Below, piece after piece: positions 1-6,710 of a stretch of DNA of 8,463 nucleotides. This DNA is from an uncultured beta proteobacterium (GTDB taxonomy: Bacteria > Pseudomonadota > Gammaproteobacteria > Burkholderiales > Rhodocyclaceae): positions 1 to 8,463 of the forward strand of contig CAIZHL010000187.1 of NCBI GenBank assembly GCA_903932755.1, written 5' to 3'. The notes under the pieces are model-generated. The model ran no database searches, was not told the origin of the DNA, and saw only the letters and a list, made by a program, of their open reading frames with translations. Position numbers and translations under genes: made by a program. The stretch's first letter is position 1; every line of letters starts with the position of its first letter.

Positions 1-877
1 CCGGATCGTTCCAGCGCCGCGCCAGCCAGGCCGAATGATGCATCAGGCGCAGCGTGCGCAGGGCTTCGACCAGTTGCAGTTCGCGGTCGTCGAATTCGCG
101 GAACACTTCGTAGCCGGCCAGCACATGGCCGAGTTGCAGCCCCATCTCCTCCGCATCGCCGGAAAGCAGCATCCACAAATCCTGGATTGCCGGCCCCATG
201 CGGGCATCGTCGAAATCGACGAAGTGCGGGCCGTCCTGGGTCCACAACACGTTGCCGGCATGGCAGTCGCCGTGCAGGCGCAGGTTTTCGACAGCACCTG
301 CTCGCGCGTAGCAGTGACGCACACCGTCCAGCGCTTCGTCGGCAACTCCCTGCCACACGGCTTCGAGGTCCGGCGGAATTATCCTGTTCGCCAGCAGCCA
401 GTCGCGCGATTCGATACCGAAGCTGCGGATGTCCAGAGTCTCGCGCACGACGAAGGGCGCACGCGCGCCCACCATATGGATGCGCGCCATCAGGCGCCCC
501 ATCCACTCCAGGATCTGCGGCTCGGCAAACTCCGGGGCGCGGCCGCCCTGGCGCGGGAACACGGAAAAACGAAAGCCGCCGTGGCTGAACAGGGTTTGTC
601 CGCCGATCACCAGCGGCGTCACCACCGGCAGTTCGTCCGCCGCCATGGCCGCGGTAAACGCGTGTTCCTCGGCAATCTGCGCCTCGTTCCAGCGTCCCGG
701 CCGGTAGAACTTGGCGATCAGCGGTGGACCGTCATCGACGCCGATCTGCCAGACGCGGTTCTCGTAACTGTTGAGCGCCATCAGGGCGCCGTCGCAGCGG
801 TAACCGAGGCTTTCCAGTGCATCGAGGATGCGCTCGGGTTGCAGACCAGAAAAGGGGGTGGAATCGCTGGGGTTCAT
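1..877 (-). CDS. srkA: Stress response serine/threonine kinase SrkA (YihE/RdoA family), C-terminus cut off by window edge
   Basis: Partial gene: 292 codons from ATG at 877, open to base 2; the family is about 325-330 residues, so about 35 C-terminal residues lie outside. Seen: an aminoglycoside-phosphotransferase-like kinase fold with the catalytic loop HGDCHAGN at residues 202-209 (catalytic Asp204, metal-binding Asn209) and the magnesium motif VDFDDAR with Asp221, then GPAIQDLWMLLSGD and a C-terminal SAWLARRW. These match E. coli SrkA closely, which has DLDD where this protein has DFDD. Known of the family: a cytoplasmic eukaryote-like Ser/Thr kinase that counteracts stress-induced death, notably by opposing the MazEF pathway in E. 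coli. The start is 35 nt after the comEC stop on the same strand, so the two may be cotranscribed. No clear Shine-Dalgarno precedes the ATG, and no other in-frame start is better. In enterobacteria srkA neighbours dsbA; the comEC neighbour differs. Confidence 0.93.
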   Translation of the reverse strand, partial: MNPSDSTPFSGLQPERILDALESLGYRCDGALMALNSYENRVWQIGVDDGPPLIAKFYRPGRWNEAQIAEEHAFTAAMAADELPVVTPLVIGGQTLFSHGGFRFSVFPRQGGRAPEFAEPQILEWMGRLMARIHMVGARAPFVVRETLDIRSFGIESRDWLLANRIIPPDLEAVWQGVADEALDGVRHCYARAGAVENLRLHGDCHAGNVLWTQDGPHFVDFDDARMGPAIQDLWMLLSGDAEEMGLQLGHVLAGYEVFREFDDRELQLVEALRTLRLMHHSAWLARRWNDP

Positions 878-912
878 GGCGGGCGGAGCAAGGTTCGGAC
901 GTCGATTATGGT

Positions 913-3273
913 CTACCGCGCGTGCCCAGCGTGCCAATAGCGCCGCCGCTCGACGCGTTCGTGGCGGAACGCGATGCCCGCGGTCGCCAGGCTGACGCCG
1001 ACCGCGCCGTCGGCATCGGTGCGGTGCAGCCGGGCGCCGCTTTCCAGGTAGCGCGCCACCACCTCCTCTTTCGGATGGCCGAAGCGGTTGCGGTAGCCGA
1101 CCGGAAAGATCACGTCGCGCGCCGCGACGGCGGCGATGAAGCCGGGCGTCGATGAGGTCTTGCTGCCGTGATGCGGCGCCGTCATCACCTCGGCCGCCAG
1201 CGCCGAAGGCTGGCCCGCCAGCAGCGCTTGCTCGGAAACCGCCTCGATGTCCGAAGTCAGCAGCATCGTCTTGCCGCCGGCGGTGATGCGCAGCACGCAG
1301 CTCAGATCGTTGGTCTTGCGCGAGAGGGGTTCGGCGCCCGGATGAAGCATTTTGAAGGCGACGCCGTCCCAGTTCCAGGCATCACCGTCACGACACAATT
1401 CGTGCGCTACCGGTTGCGCCGACAGGGCATGCTCGAAGGGCAGCGAAGTTTTCAGGAGCGCGACCGGCAGCGCTGCCAGCACGGAAGCCGCACCGCCCTC
1501 GTGATCCTTGTCGGCGTGGCTGATGACCATGACATCGAGCCCGCGCACCCCCATGGCGCGCAGGTAGGGGGCGATGATGCGGTTGCCGCTGTCGGCATCG
1601 GCCGAAAACGCCGGCCCGGCATCGAACAGCAGGTCATGCCCGGCCGTCTGCACGTGGATCGCCAGGCCCTGGCCGACGTCGAGCACGGTAATCGCAGCCG
1701 CCCCGGATGCAGGGCGCGGCGGCAGCACCGTCAGCAAAGGCAGGAAGGCCAGCACACCCAGCCAGCGCGAAGGAAAGCCGCGCGGCAGCAGCAGCCAGAG
1801 GCCGCCGGCCAGCGCCAGCAACACCGCCCATGGCGGCGGCGCGGCCTGCTGCCACATCGCCAGCGGTAGCCCGGCCAGCCAGTCGATGAAGTGCATCAGC
1901 CAGGCCGTGAAAAAATGCGCCAGGGACAACAGCGGATCGAGCAGCGGCAGGGTGCCCAGCAGGGCCAGCGGCGTGATGACGAAGCTGACCAGCGGAATCG
2001 CCAGCGCATTGGCCAGCGGCGACACCAGCGAGAACTGCTGGAACAGGGCCAAGAGCGCCGGCAGCATGCCCAGTGTCACGGCCCATTGCGCGCGCCCCCA
2101 TTCCGTCAGCCAATGCACCGGCCCCAGCCGGCCGCTGCCGATATGGAACAGCAATGCCACGGCGCCGAAGGACAGCCAGAAGCCGGCCGCCAGCACCGCC
2201 CACGGATCGAGCAGCAGGACCAGCAGCAGCGCCAGGGGCAGGACCCGCGAACCGGCCAGTTCGCGCGCCGAGAGTCGCGCCACGACAACCACGCCGAGCA
2301 TGTACAGCGTGCGTTGCGCCGGCACGGCGAAGCCGGCCAGCAGGCAATAGCCGAAGGCCGCCAAAAAGCCGCCCACGGCAGCCGCATGCTGTGCCGGCAG
2401 GCGCAGCGGCAATCTGGCCGAGCGTCGCCAAAGCCAGTTGACCAGCGCGTAGGCCAGCCCCGCCAGCATGGTCACGTGCAGGCCGGATATGCTCATCAGA
2501 TGGGTGATCCCGGTGCGGGAAAAGCTTTGCCACAGGCCGGGGTCGATCGCGTGCTGGTCGCCGACGGCGAGCGCGATCAGGATCCCGGCGTAAGGAGCCT
2601 CGGGCAGCACGGCGCGAAAGCGGTCGCGAATGGTTTCGCGCAGCATTTCGACCGCATACCCGGGCCGCCACACCCGCGCCTCGATGCGCGCGGCGCTTGC
2701 GGGACGCACGTAGCCGGTGGCGCGGATGCCGCGCTCGAACAACCAGGCCTCGTAGTCGAAGCCATGCGGATTGAGATTGCCGTGCGGGCGCTTCAGGCGC
2801 ACCGTGAAGCGCCAGCGTTCGCCGGCGCGCACGGGAACCAGCGGCGAGGTCTCGTCATCCCCCTCGTCGCGCCCGCGATACCAGGCCAGGGAGATGTGCG
2901 GCGGCACCCCGGCCACCGCCTGCTCGACATCGAATTCGAAGCGCACGCCGCGCTCCAGTTCCTGCGGCAGGCCGGCGACCACGCCGGTGAGTTCGATGTC
3001 GCGGCCCTCCAGCGTCGCCGGCAGTTCGTCGGCCAGGCGCAGTTGGGCAAAAATTCCCGCCCAGGCGAAACCGAGGGCCGCGGCTCCGGCAACGAGGAGC
3101 GGCACAGCCAGGAATCGCCGTGTCGCCAGCGCCGACATTTTTCGCCCGCCGAGCAGCAGTAATCCCCCCGCACCGAGGCCGGCGAGCCATCCGAAGGGAG
3201 GCAAAGCCGCCTGCTGCTGCAACAACCAGATGCCGGCGACGAAGGCCAAAACAAAAAGACGCATGGCCGACAT
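913..3273 (-). CDS. comEC: ComEC/Rec2 family DNA internalization channel protein
   Basis: Inner-membrane protein of 786 residues that carries incoming single-stranded DNA into the cytoplasm in natural transformation. Domains in order: N-terminal membrane segments with a DUF4131/OB-like periplasmic part (about 5-200); the polytopic Competence domain (about 225-495) with ALAVGDQ and the diagnostic [14 protein letters not shown] at 257-270; and a C-terminal metallo-beta-lactamase-like domain (about 525-775). That last domain has LDVGQG at 531-536, FDAGP at 550-554, the metal motif SHADKDH at 585-591 (His586, Asp588, Asp590, His591), TSD at 673-675 and PHHGS at 700-704, so the putative nuclease site looks intact. 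Start choice: the reading frame extends back to an ATG at 3363, but the family normally opens with MRLF...[12 protein letters not shown]. That supports ATG 3273 or the ATG three codons on at 3264. Neither has a good Shine-Dalgarno; a hairpin sits just before 3273. Length fits full-length proteobacterial ComEC. Competence of this organism is not shown by this gene alone. Confidence 0.95.
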   Translation of the reverse strand: MSAMRLFVLAFVAGIWLLQQQAALPPFGWLAGLGAGGLLLLGGRKMSALATRRFLAVPLLVAGAAALGFAWAGIFAQLRLADELPATLEGRDIELTGVVAGLPQELERGVRFEFDVEQAVAGVPPHISLAWYRGRDEGDDETSPLVPVRAGERWRFTVRLKRPHGNLNPHGFDYEAWLFERGIRATGYVRPASAARIEARVWRPGYAVEMLRETIRDRFRAVLPEAPYAGILIALAVGDQHAIDPGLWQSFSRTGITHLMSISGLHVTMLAGLAYALVNWLWRRSARLPLRLPAQHAAAVGGFLAAFGYCLLAGFAVPAQRTLYMLGVVVVARLSARELAGSRVLPLALLLVLLLDPWAVLAAGFWLSFGAVALLFHIGSGRLGPVHWLTEWGRAQWAVTLGMLPALLALFQQFSLVSPLANALAIPLVSFVITPLALLGTLPLLDPLLSLAHFFTAWLMHFIDWLAGLPLAMWQQAAPPPWAVLLALAGGLWLLLPRGFPSRWLGVLAFLPLLTVLPPRPASGAAAITVLDVGQGLAIHVQTAGHDLLFDAGPAFSADADSGNRIIAPYLRAMGVRGLDVMVISHADKDHEGGAASVLAALPVALLKTSLPFEHALSAQPVAHELCRDGDAWNWDGVAFKMLHPGAEPLSRKTNDLSCVLRITAGGKTMLLTSDIEAVSEQALLAGQPSALAAEVMTAPHHGSKTSSTPGFIAAVAARDVIFPVGYRNRFGHPKEEVVARYLESGARLHRTDADGAVGVSLATAGIAFRHERVERRRYWHAGHAR

Positions 3274-3276
3274 TAT

Positions 3277-3298
3277 GTCTCTGGCGGGAGCCAGAGAC
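3277..3298 (-). promoter_or_regulatory. Perfect 9-bp hairpin directly upstream of comEC
   Basis: GTCTCTGGC (3277-3285) and GCCAGAGAC (3290-3298) are exact inverted repeats around a 4-nt loop. In the comEC transcript the hairpin would end 3 nt before the ATG at 3273, covering the place where a ribosome binding site would be. It has no T-run in either direction, so a rho-independent terminator is unlikely. A role in limiting comEC translation is inference. If translation starts at 3264 the hairpin lies 12 nt upstream; if it starts at 3363 the hairpin would be inside the coding sequence. Confidence 0.5.
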
Positions 3299-3339
3299 GG
3301 TATCCCCTTGCGGGGTATGTCCCTGACGGGGTATCCCCT
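3299..3339. repeat. Three short GGTATCCCCT-type direct repeats in the comEC/FAH divergent region
   Basis: GGTATCCCCT occurs at 3299-3308 and again, identically, at 3330-3339, with a variant GGTATGTCCCT at 3314-3324. The spacing is 15 and 16 bp, so the copies lie about one and a half helical turns apart. G4 and C4 runs alternate throughout (for example GGGGTATCCCC at 3328-3338), giving several small competing stems. The cluster abuts the hairpin at 3277-3298. It could be a protein-binding array, a degenerate short interspersed repeat, or replication-slippage products; the sequence does not decide between these. Confidence 0.5.
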
Positions 3340-3379
3340 GTGTGCAGCCCAAAAGCAGCGCATCAGCTAGCGACAAAAA

Positions 3380-3405
3380 TTCGACGGGCCCCCTTAAGCG
3401 ATAAT
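3380..3405 (+). promoter_or_regulatory. Possible sigma70-type promoter for the FAH-family gene
   Basis: GATAAT at 3400-3405 is a five-of-six match to the -10 consensus and lies 24 nt before the ATG at 3430. The best upstream partner, TTCGAC at 3380-3385, gives a 14-bp spacer, which is shorter than ideal, so the -35 assignment is weak. This is the only AT-richer stretch of the intergenic region. Proposed by eye only. Confidence 0.3.
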
Positions 3406-3419
3406 CGAGGCAATCCCTC

Positions 3420-3424
3420 AGGAG
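3420..3424 (+). promoter_or_regulatory. Shine-Dalgarno AGGAG that fixes the FAH-family start
   Basis: AGGAG lies 5 nt before ATG 3430. The frame is open further back to an ATG at 3340, but that start has no comparable ribosome binding site and would add 30 residues unlike the family. Confidence 0.65.
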
Positions 3425-3429
3425 CAAAC

Positions 3430-4128
3430 ATGAACTACGCCATCCCACCCTCCCCGCAAGCTGCCGTGCCCATCGCCGGCAGCACTGACGATTTCCCCGT
3501 GCGGCGCATTTACTGCGTCGGTCGCAACTACGCGGCCCACGCCCGTGAAATGGGCTCCGACCCGGACCGCGAGCCGCCCTTCTTTTTCTGCAAGCCGGCT
3601 GATGCCGTCGTGCCAGTGGCGCCGGGCGACACGGTAGACATCGCCTACCCGCCGCAAACCGCCAACTACCACCACGAAGTCGAACTGGTCGTGGCCATCG
3701 GCAAAGGCGGCCGCGACATCGCCATCGACGCCGCCACGGATCACGTCTGGGGCTATGCCGCCGGTTTCGACATGACCCGCCGCGACCTGCAGTTCGCCCT
3801 GCGCGACAAGGGCCGGCCGTGGGAACTGGGCAAGGCCTTCGACCAGTCGGCGCCCATTACACCGATCGTCCCCGCCAGCCGCTGCGGCCATCCGACAGCC
3901 GGCCGGGTCTGGCTCACGGTCAATGGAAACTTGAAACAGGAGGGCAACCTCGCCGACCTGATCTGGTCGGTGCCGGAAACCATTGCCCATCTGTCGAAGT
4001 ATTTTGAACTGCGTCCCGGCGACCTGATCTTCACCGGCACGCCGGAAGGCGTCGGCCCGGTGGTCAAGGGCGATCTGGTGACGGGTGGTGTGGCCGGCGT
4101 CGGCGAATTGTCGATCCGCATCGGCTGA
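3430..4128 (+). CDS. Fumarylacetoacetate hydrolase (FAH) family protein, FAHD1/fumarylpyruvate hydrolase-like
   Basis: Cytoplasmic metalloenzyme of 232 residues, the usual length of the short single-domain FAH proteins (FAHD1, YcgM, NagK-type fumarylpyruvate hydrolases). Seen: [12 protein letters not shown] at 31-42, [11 protein letters not shown] at 51-61, HHEVELVV at 81-88, [10 protein letters not shown] at 112-121, [10 protein letters not shown] at 134-143 and [11 protein letters not shown] at 201-211. The metal ligands Glu83, Glu85 and Asp114 and the active-site His37, Glu40 and Lys135 align with the known FAHD1 residues as I recall them, so it should be active on a 2-keto acid. Family activities include hydrolysis of acylpyruvates such as fumarylpyruvate and decarboxylation of oxaloacetate; the sequence does not choose between them. 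No ring-cleavage dioxygenase or maleylpyruvate isomerase gene is next to it, so a role in aromatic degradation is not supported by context. It starts a plus-strand pair with the DUF2062 gene and diverges from comEC. Confidence 0.9.
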   Translation: MNYAIPPSPQAAVPIAGSTDDFPVRRIYCVGRNYAAHAREMGSDPDREPPFFFCKPADAVVPVAPGDTVDIAYPPQTANYHHEVELVVAIGKGGRDIAIDAATDHVWGYAAGFDMTRRDLQFALRDKGRPWELGKAFDQSAPITPIVPASRCGHPTAGRVWLTVNGNLKQEGNLADLIWSVPETIAHLSKYFELRPGDLIFTGTPEGVGPVVKGDLVTGGVAGVGELSIRIG

Positions 4129-4150
4129 ACCGGAGCAGACATCCAGCCAC

Positions 4151-4717
4151 ATGCGCAAGCGCATTCGCAAAACCCTGCCCGACCACGAGTCGATCCGCGG
4201 CAACCGCTGGCTGGCGCCCTTCGAGAACACCCTGCTGCATCCGCGGCTGTGGCACCTCAACCGCCGTTCGGCGGCCGGCGCCGTGGCGGCCGGGATGTTC
4301 TGCGGCCTGATTCCGGGGCCGCTGCAGATGCTCGGCGCCGCGATCTGCGCGGTGGTTTTCCGCGTCAATCTGCCGCTGGCGATGCTGACCACGATCTACA
4401 CCAACCCTTTCACCATCGTGCCGCTCTACGTCGTCGCCTTCGCCATCGGCCAGCGAGTATTGCCGGGCCAGGGCGAACGCTTCATGCCGCCGCCCGAGTG
4501 GGGCAACGAAAGCATGCTCGAATGGACCCGGGCGCTGCTGGAATGGATGCTCGGACTCGGCGCGCCGCTCGCTCTGGGCCTGGTGTTGCTCGCGCTGGGA
4601 CTGGCGTTGGCCAGCTATGTCCTGATCCGCGTGGTGTGGCGCTTCTACCTCGTTCGCGCCTGGCACCACCGGCGCCGGCAGCACCTGGCCGCGGAGCGCA
4701 AGCGACCAGGGAAGTAG
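4151..4717 (+). CDS. DUF2062 domain-containing inner-membrane protein, function unknown
   Basis: Predicted 188-residue membrane protein covering a single DUF2062 domain. Seen: a basic N-terminus (MRKRIRK), then HPRLWHLNRRSAAGAVAAG (30-48), a GLIPGPLQM segment (52-60), NLPLAMLTTIYTNPFTIVPL (73-92) and two or three further hydrophobic stretches (about 41-70, 76-103, 133-161). The tail is very basic (WHHRRRQ..., 171-188) and probably cytoplasmic. The conserved RRS...G.F.G..P.P.QM and TNP.T..P.Y pattern is the DUF2062 signature; no biochemical function is established for it to my knowledge. Start: ATG 4151 gives the normal N-terminus. A GGAG at 4132-4135 is rather far (15 nt), so initiation may depend on the FAH-family gene 22 nt upstream. 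Its stop is 6 bp from the lolD stop on the other strand. An in-frame upstream ATG at 4085, inside the FAH gene, is less plausible. Confidence 0.85.
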   Translation: MRKRIRKTLPDHESIRGNRWLAPFENTLLHPRLWHLNRRSAAGAVAAGMFCGLIPGPLQMLGAAICAVVFRVNLPLAMLTTIYTNPFTIVPLYVVAFAIGQRVLPGQGERFMPPPEWGNESMLEWTRALLEWMLGLGAPLALGLVLLALGLALASYVLIRVVWRFYLVRAWHHRRRQHLAAERKRPGK

Positions 4718-4723
4718 CCGCAG

Positions 4724-5425
4724 CTAGACCAGCACGCCGTCCGTCAGGTGCAGACCGCGTCCGGCCCGTGCCGCGAGATCCAGGTCGTGGGTCACCAGAA
4801 TCAATGCCGCGCCGTGCTCCCGGCACAGTTCCAGCAACAAGCCGAACACCGCATCGGCCGCACCGCGATCAAGATTGCCGGTAGGCTCGTCGGCCAGCAG
4901 ACAAGCCGGCTGGGTCACCAGGGCGCGCGCCACCGCCACACGCTGGCGTTCGCCGCCGGACAGCGCGCCCGGCCGGTGGCTCAGGCGATGGCCGAGGCCG
5001 ACCCGCTCCAGCACTGCCCGCGCCTGCTGTTCCGCCTCGGCGCGATCCATGCGCCGGATCAGGAGCGGCATGGCAACATTTTCGATGGCGGTGAATTCCA
5101 TCAGCAGATGATGGAACTGATAGACGAAGCCCAGGCTGCGATTGCGCAGGCGCCCGCGTTCCGCCTCGCCGACCCGGGCCAGGTCGCTGCCGTGCAGCAG
5201 GACCGTGCCCGCCGTCGGCGTGTCGAGCCCGCCCAGCAGATGCAGCAGGGTGCTCTTGCCCGAACCGCTGGCGCCGACGATGGCCACCGTATCGCCAGCG
5301 CCGACTTTCAGGTTCACCCCGCTCAGCACCGGCACATCGGTCTGTCCCTGATGGAATACTTTGCTCAGGCCGTGGCACTCGAGGACGGCCTCCATTGGCG
5401 CGACGGGCGTCTCCAGTTCACTCAT
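4724..5425 (-). CDS. lolD: Lipoprotein-releasing ABC transporter ATP-binding protein LolD
   Basis: A 233-residue ABC ATPase that powers release of outer-membrane lipoproteins from the inner membrane to the periplasmic carrier LolA. Seen: Walker [10 protein letters not shown] at 51-59, Q-loop Gln103 in [10 protein letters not shown], the LolD-typical [19 protein letters not shown] (105-123), signature LSGGE at 155-159, Walker B CLLADE at 175-180 followed by PTGNLD, and switch His213. This set and the length match LolD rather than the related FtsE or MacB ATPases; the adjoining permease settles it. Start ATG 5425 lies inside the end of the permease gene (8-bp overlap ATGAGTGA), with GAGG at 5438-5435 nine nt upstream, so translation is very likely coupled. 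A short alternative start is the Met at residue 11. Acts on the cytoplasmic face as a dimer with two membrane subunits. Confidence 0.96.
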   Translation of the reverse strand: MSELETPVAPMEAVLECHGLSKVFHQGQTDVPVLSGVNLKVGAGDTVAIVGASGSGKSTLLHLLGGLDTPTAGTVLLHGSDLARVGEAERGRLRNRSLGFVYQFHHLLMEFTAIENVAMPLLIRRMDRAEAEQQARAVLERVGLGHRLSHRPGALSGGERQRVAVARALVTQPACLLADEPTGNLDRGAADAVFGLLLELCREHGAALILVTHDLDLAARAGRGLHLTDGVLV

Positions 5426-6671
5426 AGCGCAAGGCCTCGGCCGGCTGGGTACGCGAGGCGCGCCAGCTCGGGTAAAGCGTCGCCAGCAGGGTGAGGAAGA
5501 AGGACACCACGCTGATGGTGCCGACGTCCGACCAGTGCAGGTCGGAAGGCAGTTCGCTGATGTAGTACACGTCCTTGGAGAGGAACTGCATGCCCAGCAG
5601 GCGCTCCAGCGCCGGCACCACGACGTCGATGTTGAGCGCCAGGGCGACGCCGCCGCCGACGCCGGCGGCCAGCCCGACGGTGCCGATCAGGATGCCCTGC
5701 ACGATGAAGACGGCCATGATGCTCTGCGGGCTGGCACCCAGTGTGCGCAGGATGGCGATGTCGGCGCGCTTGTCGGTCACCGCCATGACCAGGGTGGACA
5801 CGATGTTGAAGGCGGCCACGGCGACGATCAGCAGCAGGATCAGGAACATCATGCGCTTTTCGATTTCGACGGCGCGAAAGAAGTTGGCATGGCTGCGCGT
5901 CCAGTCGCTGACCCAGGCATCGATGGGCAGATAGCGCATCAGTTCGCGGCCGATCTTCGGCGCGGCGAACAGGTCATCGACCTTGAGCCGCACCCCGCTC
6001 ACGCGATCGTCCATGCGATACAGCTTCTGCGCGTCGCCCATGTGGATCAGGGCCAGGCCGGAATCAAATTCGAACATGCCGGCCTCGAAGATGCCGACGA
6101 TGCGAAACTGCTTGACCCGCGGCAGGATGGCGGCGGGGGTGACCAGGCCCTGCGGCGCCAGCAGCGTGACCTTGTCGCCGGGCACGGCGCGCAGCGCGCG
6201 CGCCAGTTCGCTGCCCAGCACCATGCCGAATTCGCCGGGCCGCAAAGCATCGAGCTTGCCCGACTTCATGTAGCTGCCAAAGTCGGCGACCTTGTCCTCG
6301 GCCTCGGGCAGGATGCCGCGCACCATCATGCCGCGCACCTGGCCGTCGTAGCTCAGCATGCCCTGGGCCTGCACGTAGGGCGCGGCCGCCTTGACCCGCG
6401 GATGCTGTGCCGCGCCTTGCACCACCTTGCTCCAGTCGGTGATCTCGCCACTTTCGCTGCTGATCTGGACGTGCGAAACGACGCCGAGGATGCGTTCGCG
6501 CAATTCCTTCTGGAAGCCGTTCATCACCGACAGCACGACGATCAGCGCCGCAACGCCGAGCGCCAGACCGAGCATGGAAATCAGCGCGATGAAGGATATG
6601 AAGCGGTTGGCGGCGCCTTCGCGCGGCTGGGCGCGCGTGTAGCGCAAACCTATGAGGAGTTCGTAGTTCAT
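5418..6671 (-). CDS. lolC: Lipoprotein-releasing ABC transporter permease, LolC/LolE family (hook-containing, LolC- or LolF-like)
   Basis: A 417-residue inner-membrane subunit of the lipoprotein-release transporter. Layout: N-terminal FIGLRY-like [10 protein letters not shown] (5-14), first membrane helix about 24-50 with [11 protein letters not shown] after it, a large periplasmic domain (about 52-270), then helices about 273-298, 317-346 and 377-400. The end, [19 protein letters not shown], is diagnostic of LolC/E. The proline-bracketed segment [12 protein letters not shown] (173-184), just before QFRIVGIF, aligns with the LolA-recruiting hook of E. coli LolC, which LolE lacks; this alignment is from memory. 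Only one permease gene adjoins lolD, so a homodimeric LolF-type arrangement is possible unless a second gene lies elsewhere. Start: [11 protein letters not shown] at 6671 fits the family; an in-frame ATG at 6704 would add 11 residues. Neither has a clear Shine-Dalgarno. It overlaps lolD by 8 bp and is divergent from the COG4255 gene 39 bp away. Confidence 0.93.
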   Translation of the reverse strand: MNYELLIGLRYTRAQPREGAANRFISFIALISMLGLALGVAALIVVLSVMNGFQKELRERILGVVSHVQISSESGEITDWSKVVQGAAQHPRVKAAAPYVQAQGMLSYDGQVRGMMVRGILPEAEDKVADFGSYMKSGKLDALRPGEFGMVLGSELARALRAVPGDKVTLLAPQGLVTPAAILPRVKQFRIVGIFEAGMFEFDSGLALIHMGDAQKLYRMDDRVSGVRLKVDDLFAAPKIGRELMRYLPIDAWVSDWTRSHANFFRAVEIEKRMMFLILLLIVAVAAFNIVSTLVMAVTDKRADIAILRTLGASPQSIMAVFIVQGILIGTVGLAAGVGGGVALALNIDVVVPALERLLGMQFLSKDVYYISELPSDLHWSDVGTISVVSFFLTLLATLYPSWRASRTQPAEALRYE

Positions 6672-6693
6672 TCGATAAATTGGCTTGGCGGGC

Positions 6694-6705
6694 CATGTTA
6701 ACATG
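6694..6705. promoter_or_regulatory. 12-bp perfect palindrome between divergent lolC and COG4255 genes
   Basis: CATGTTAACATG is its own reverse complement and lies inside the 39-bp gap between the two divergent start codons (6672-6710). It could serve as an operator or as part of face-to-face promoters; on the minus strand its TTAACA resembles a -35 hexamer. Its left half includes the alternative lolC start at 6704. No convincing -10 or ribosome binding site could be placed for either gene. Function is inference. Confidence 0.4.
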
Positions 6706-6710
6706 CGCCC

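Noticed and set aside
35..940. 301-codon open frame on the plus strand opposite srkA
   Set aside because: The minus strand encodes a full set of kinase motifs; the plus-strand product is a shadow with no family resemblance.
1891..3162. 423-codon open frame on the plus strand opposite comEC
   Set aside because: Its product is Gln/Arg/His-rich low-complexity sequence without family features, as expected from the strand opposite a GC-rich gene; comEC has clear domains in the same place.
3277..3339. CRISPR-like or rho-independent terminator reading of the repeats and hairpin
   Set aside because: The repeats are only about 10 bp with 5-6 bp between copies, far too short for CRISPR, and there is no T-run after the stem on either strand.
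3274..3363. Upstream ATG at 3363 as the start of comEC
   Set aside because: It would add 30 residues encoded by the repeats and hairpin, unlike ComEC N-termini, which begin close to the MRLFVLAF segment. It cannot be fully excluded because no start has a good ribosome binding site.
5361..6701. 446-codon open frame on the plus strand opposite the lol permease and the end of lolD
   Set aside because: Asp/His/Gln-rich composition and no recognisable motif; it spans two well-identified genes on the other strand.
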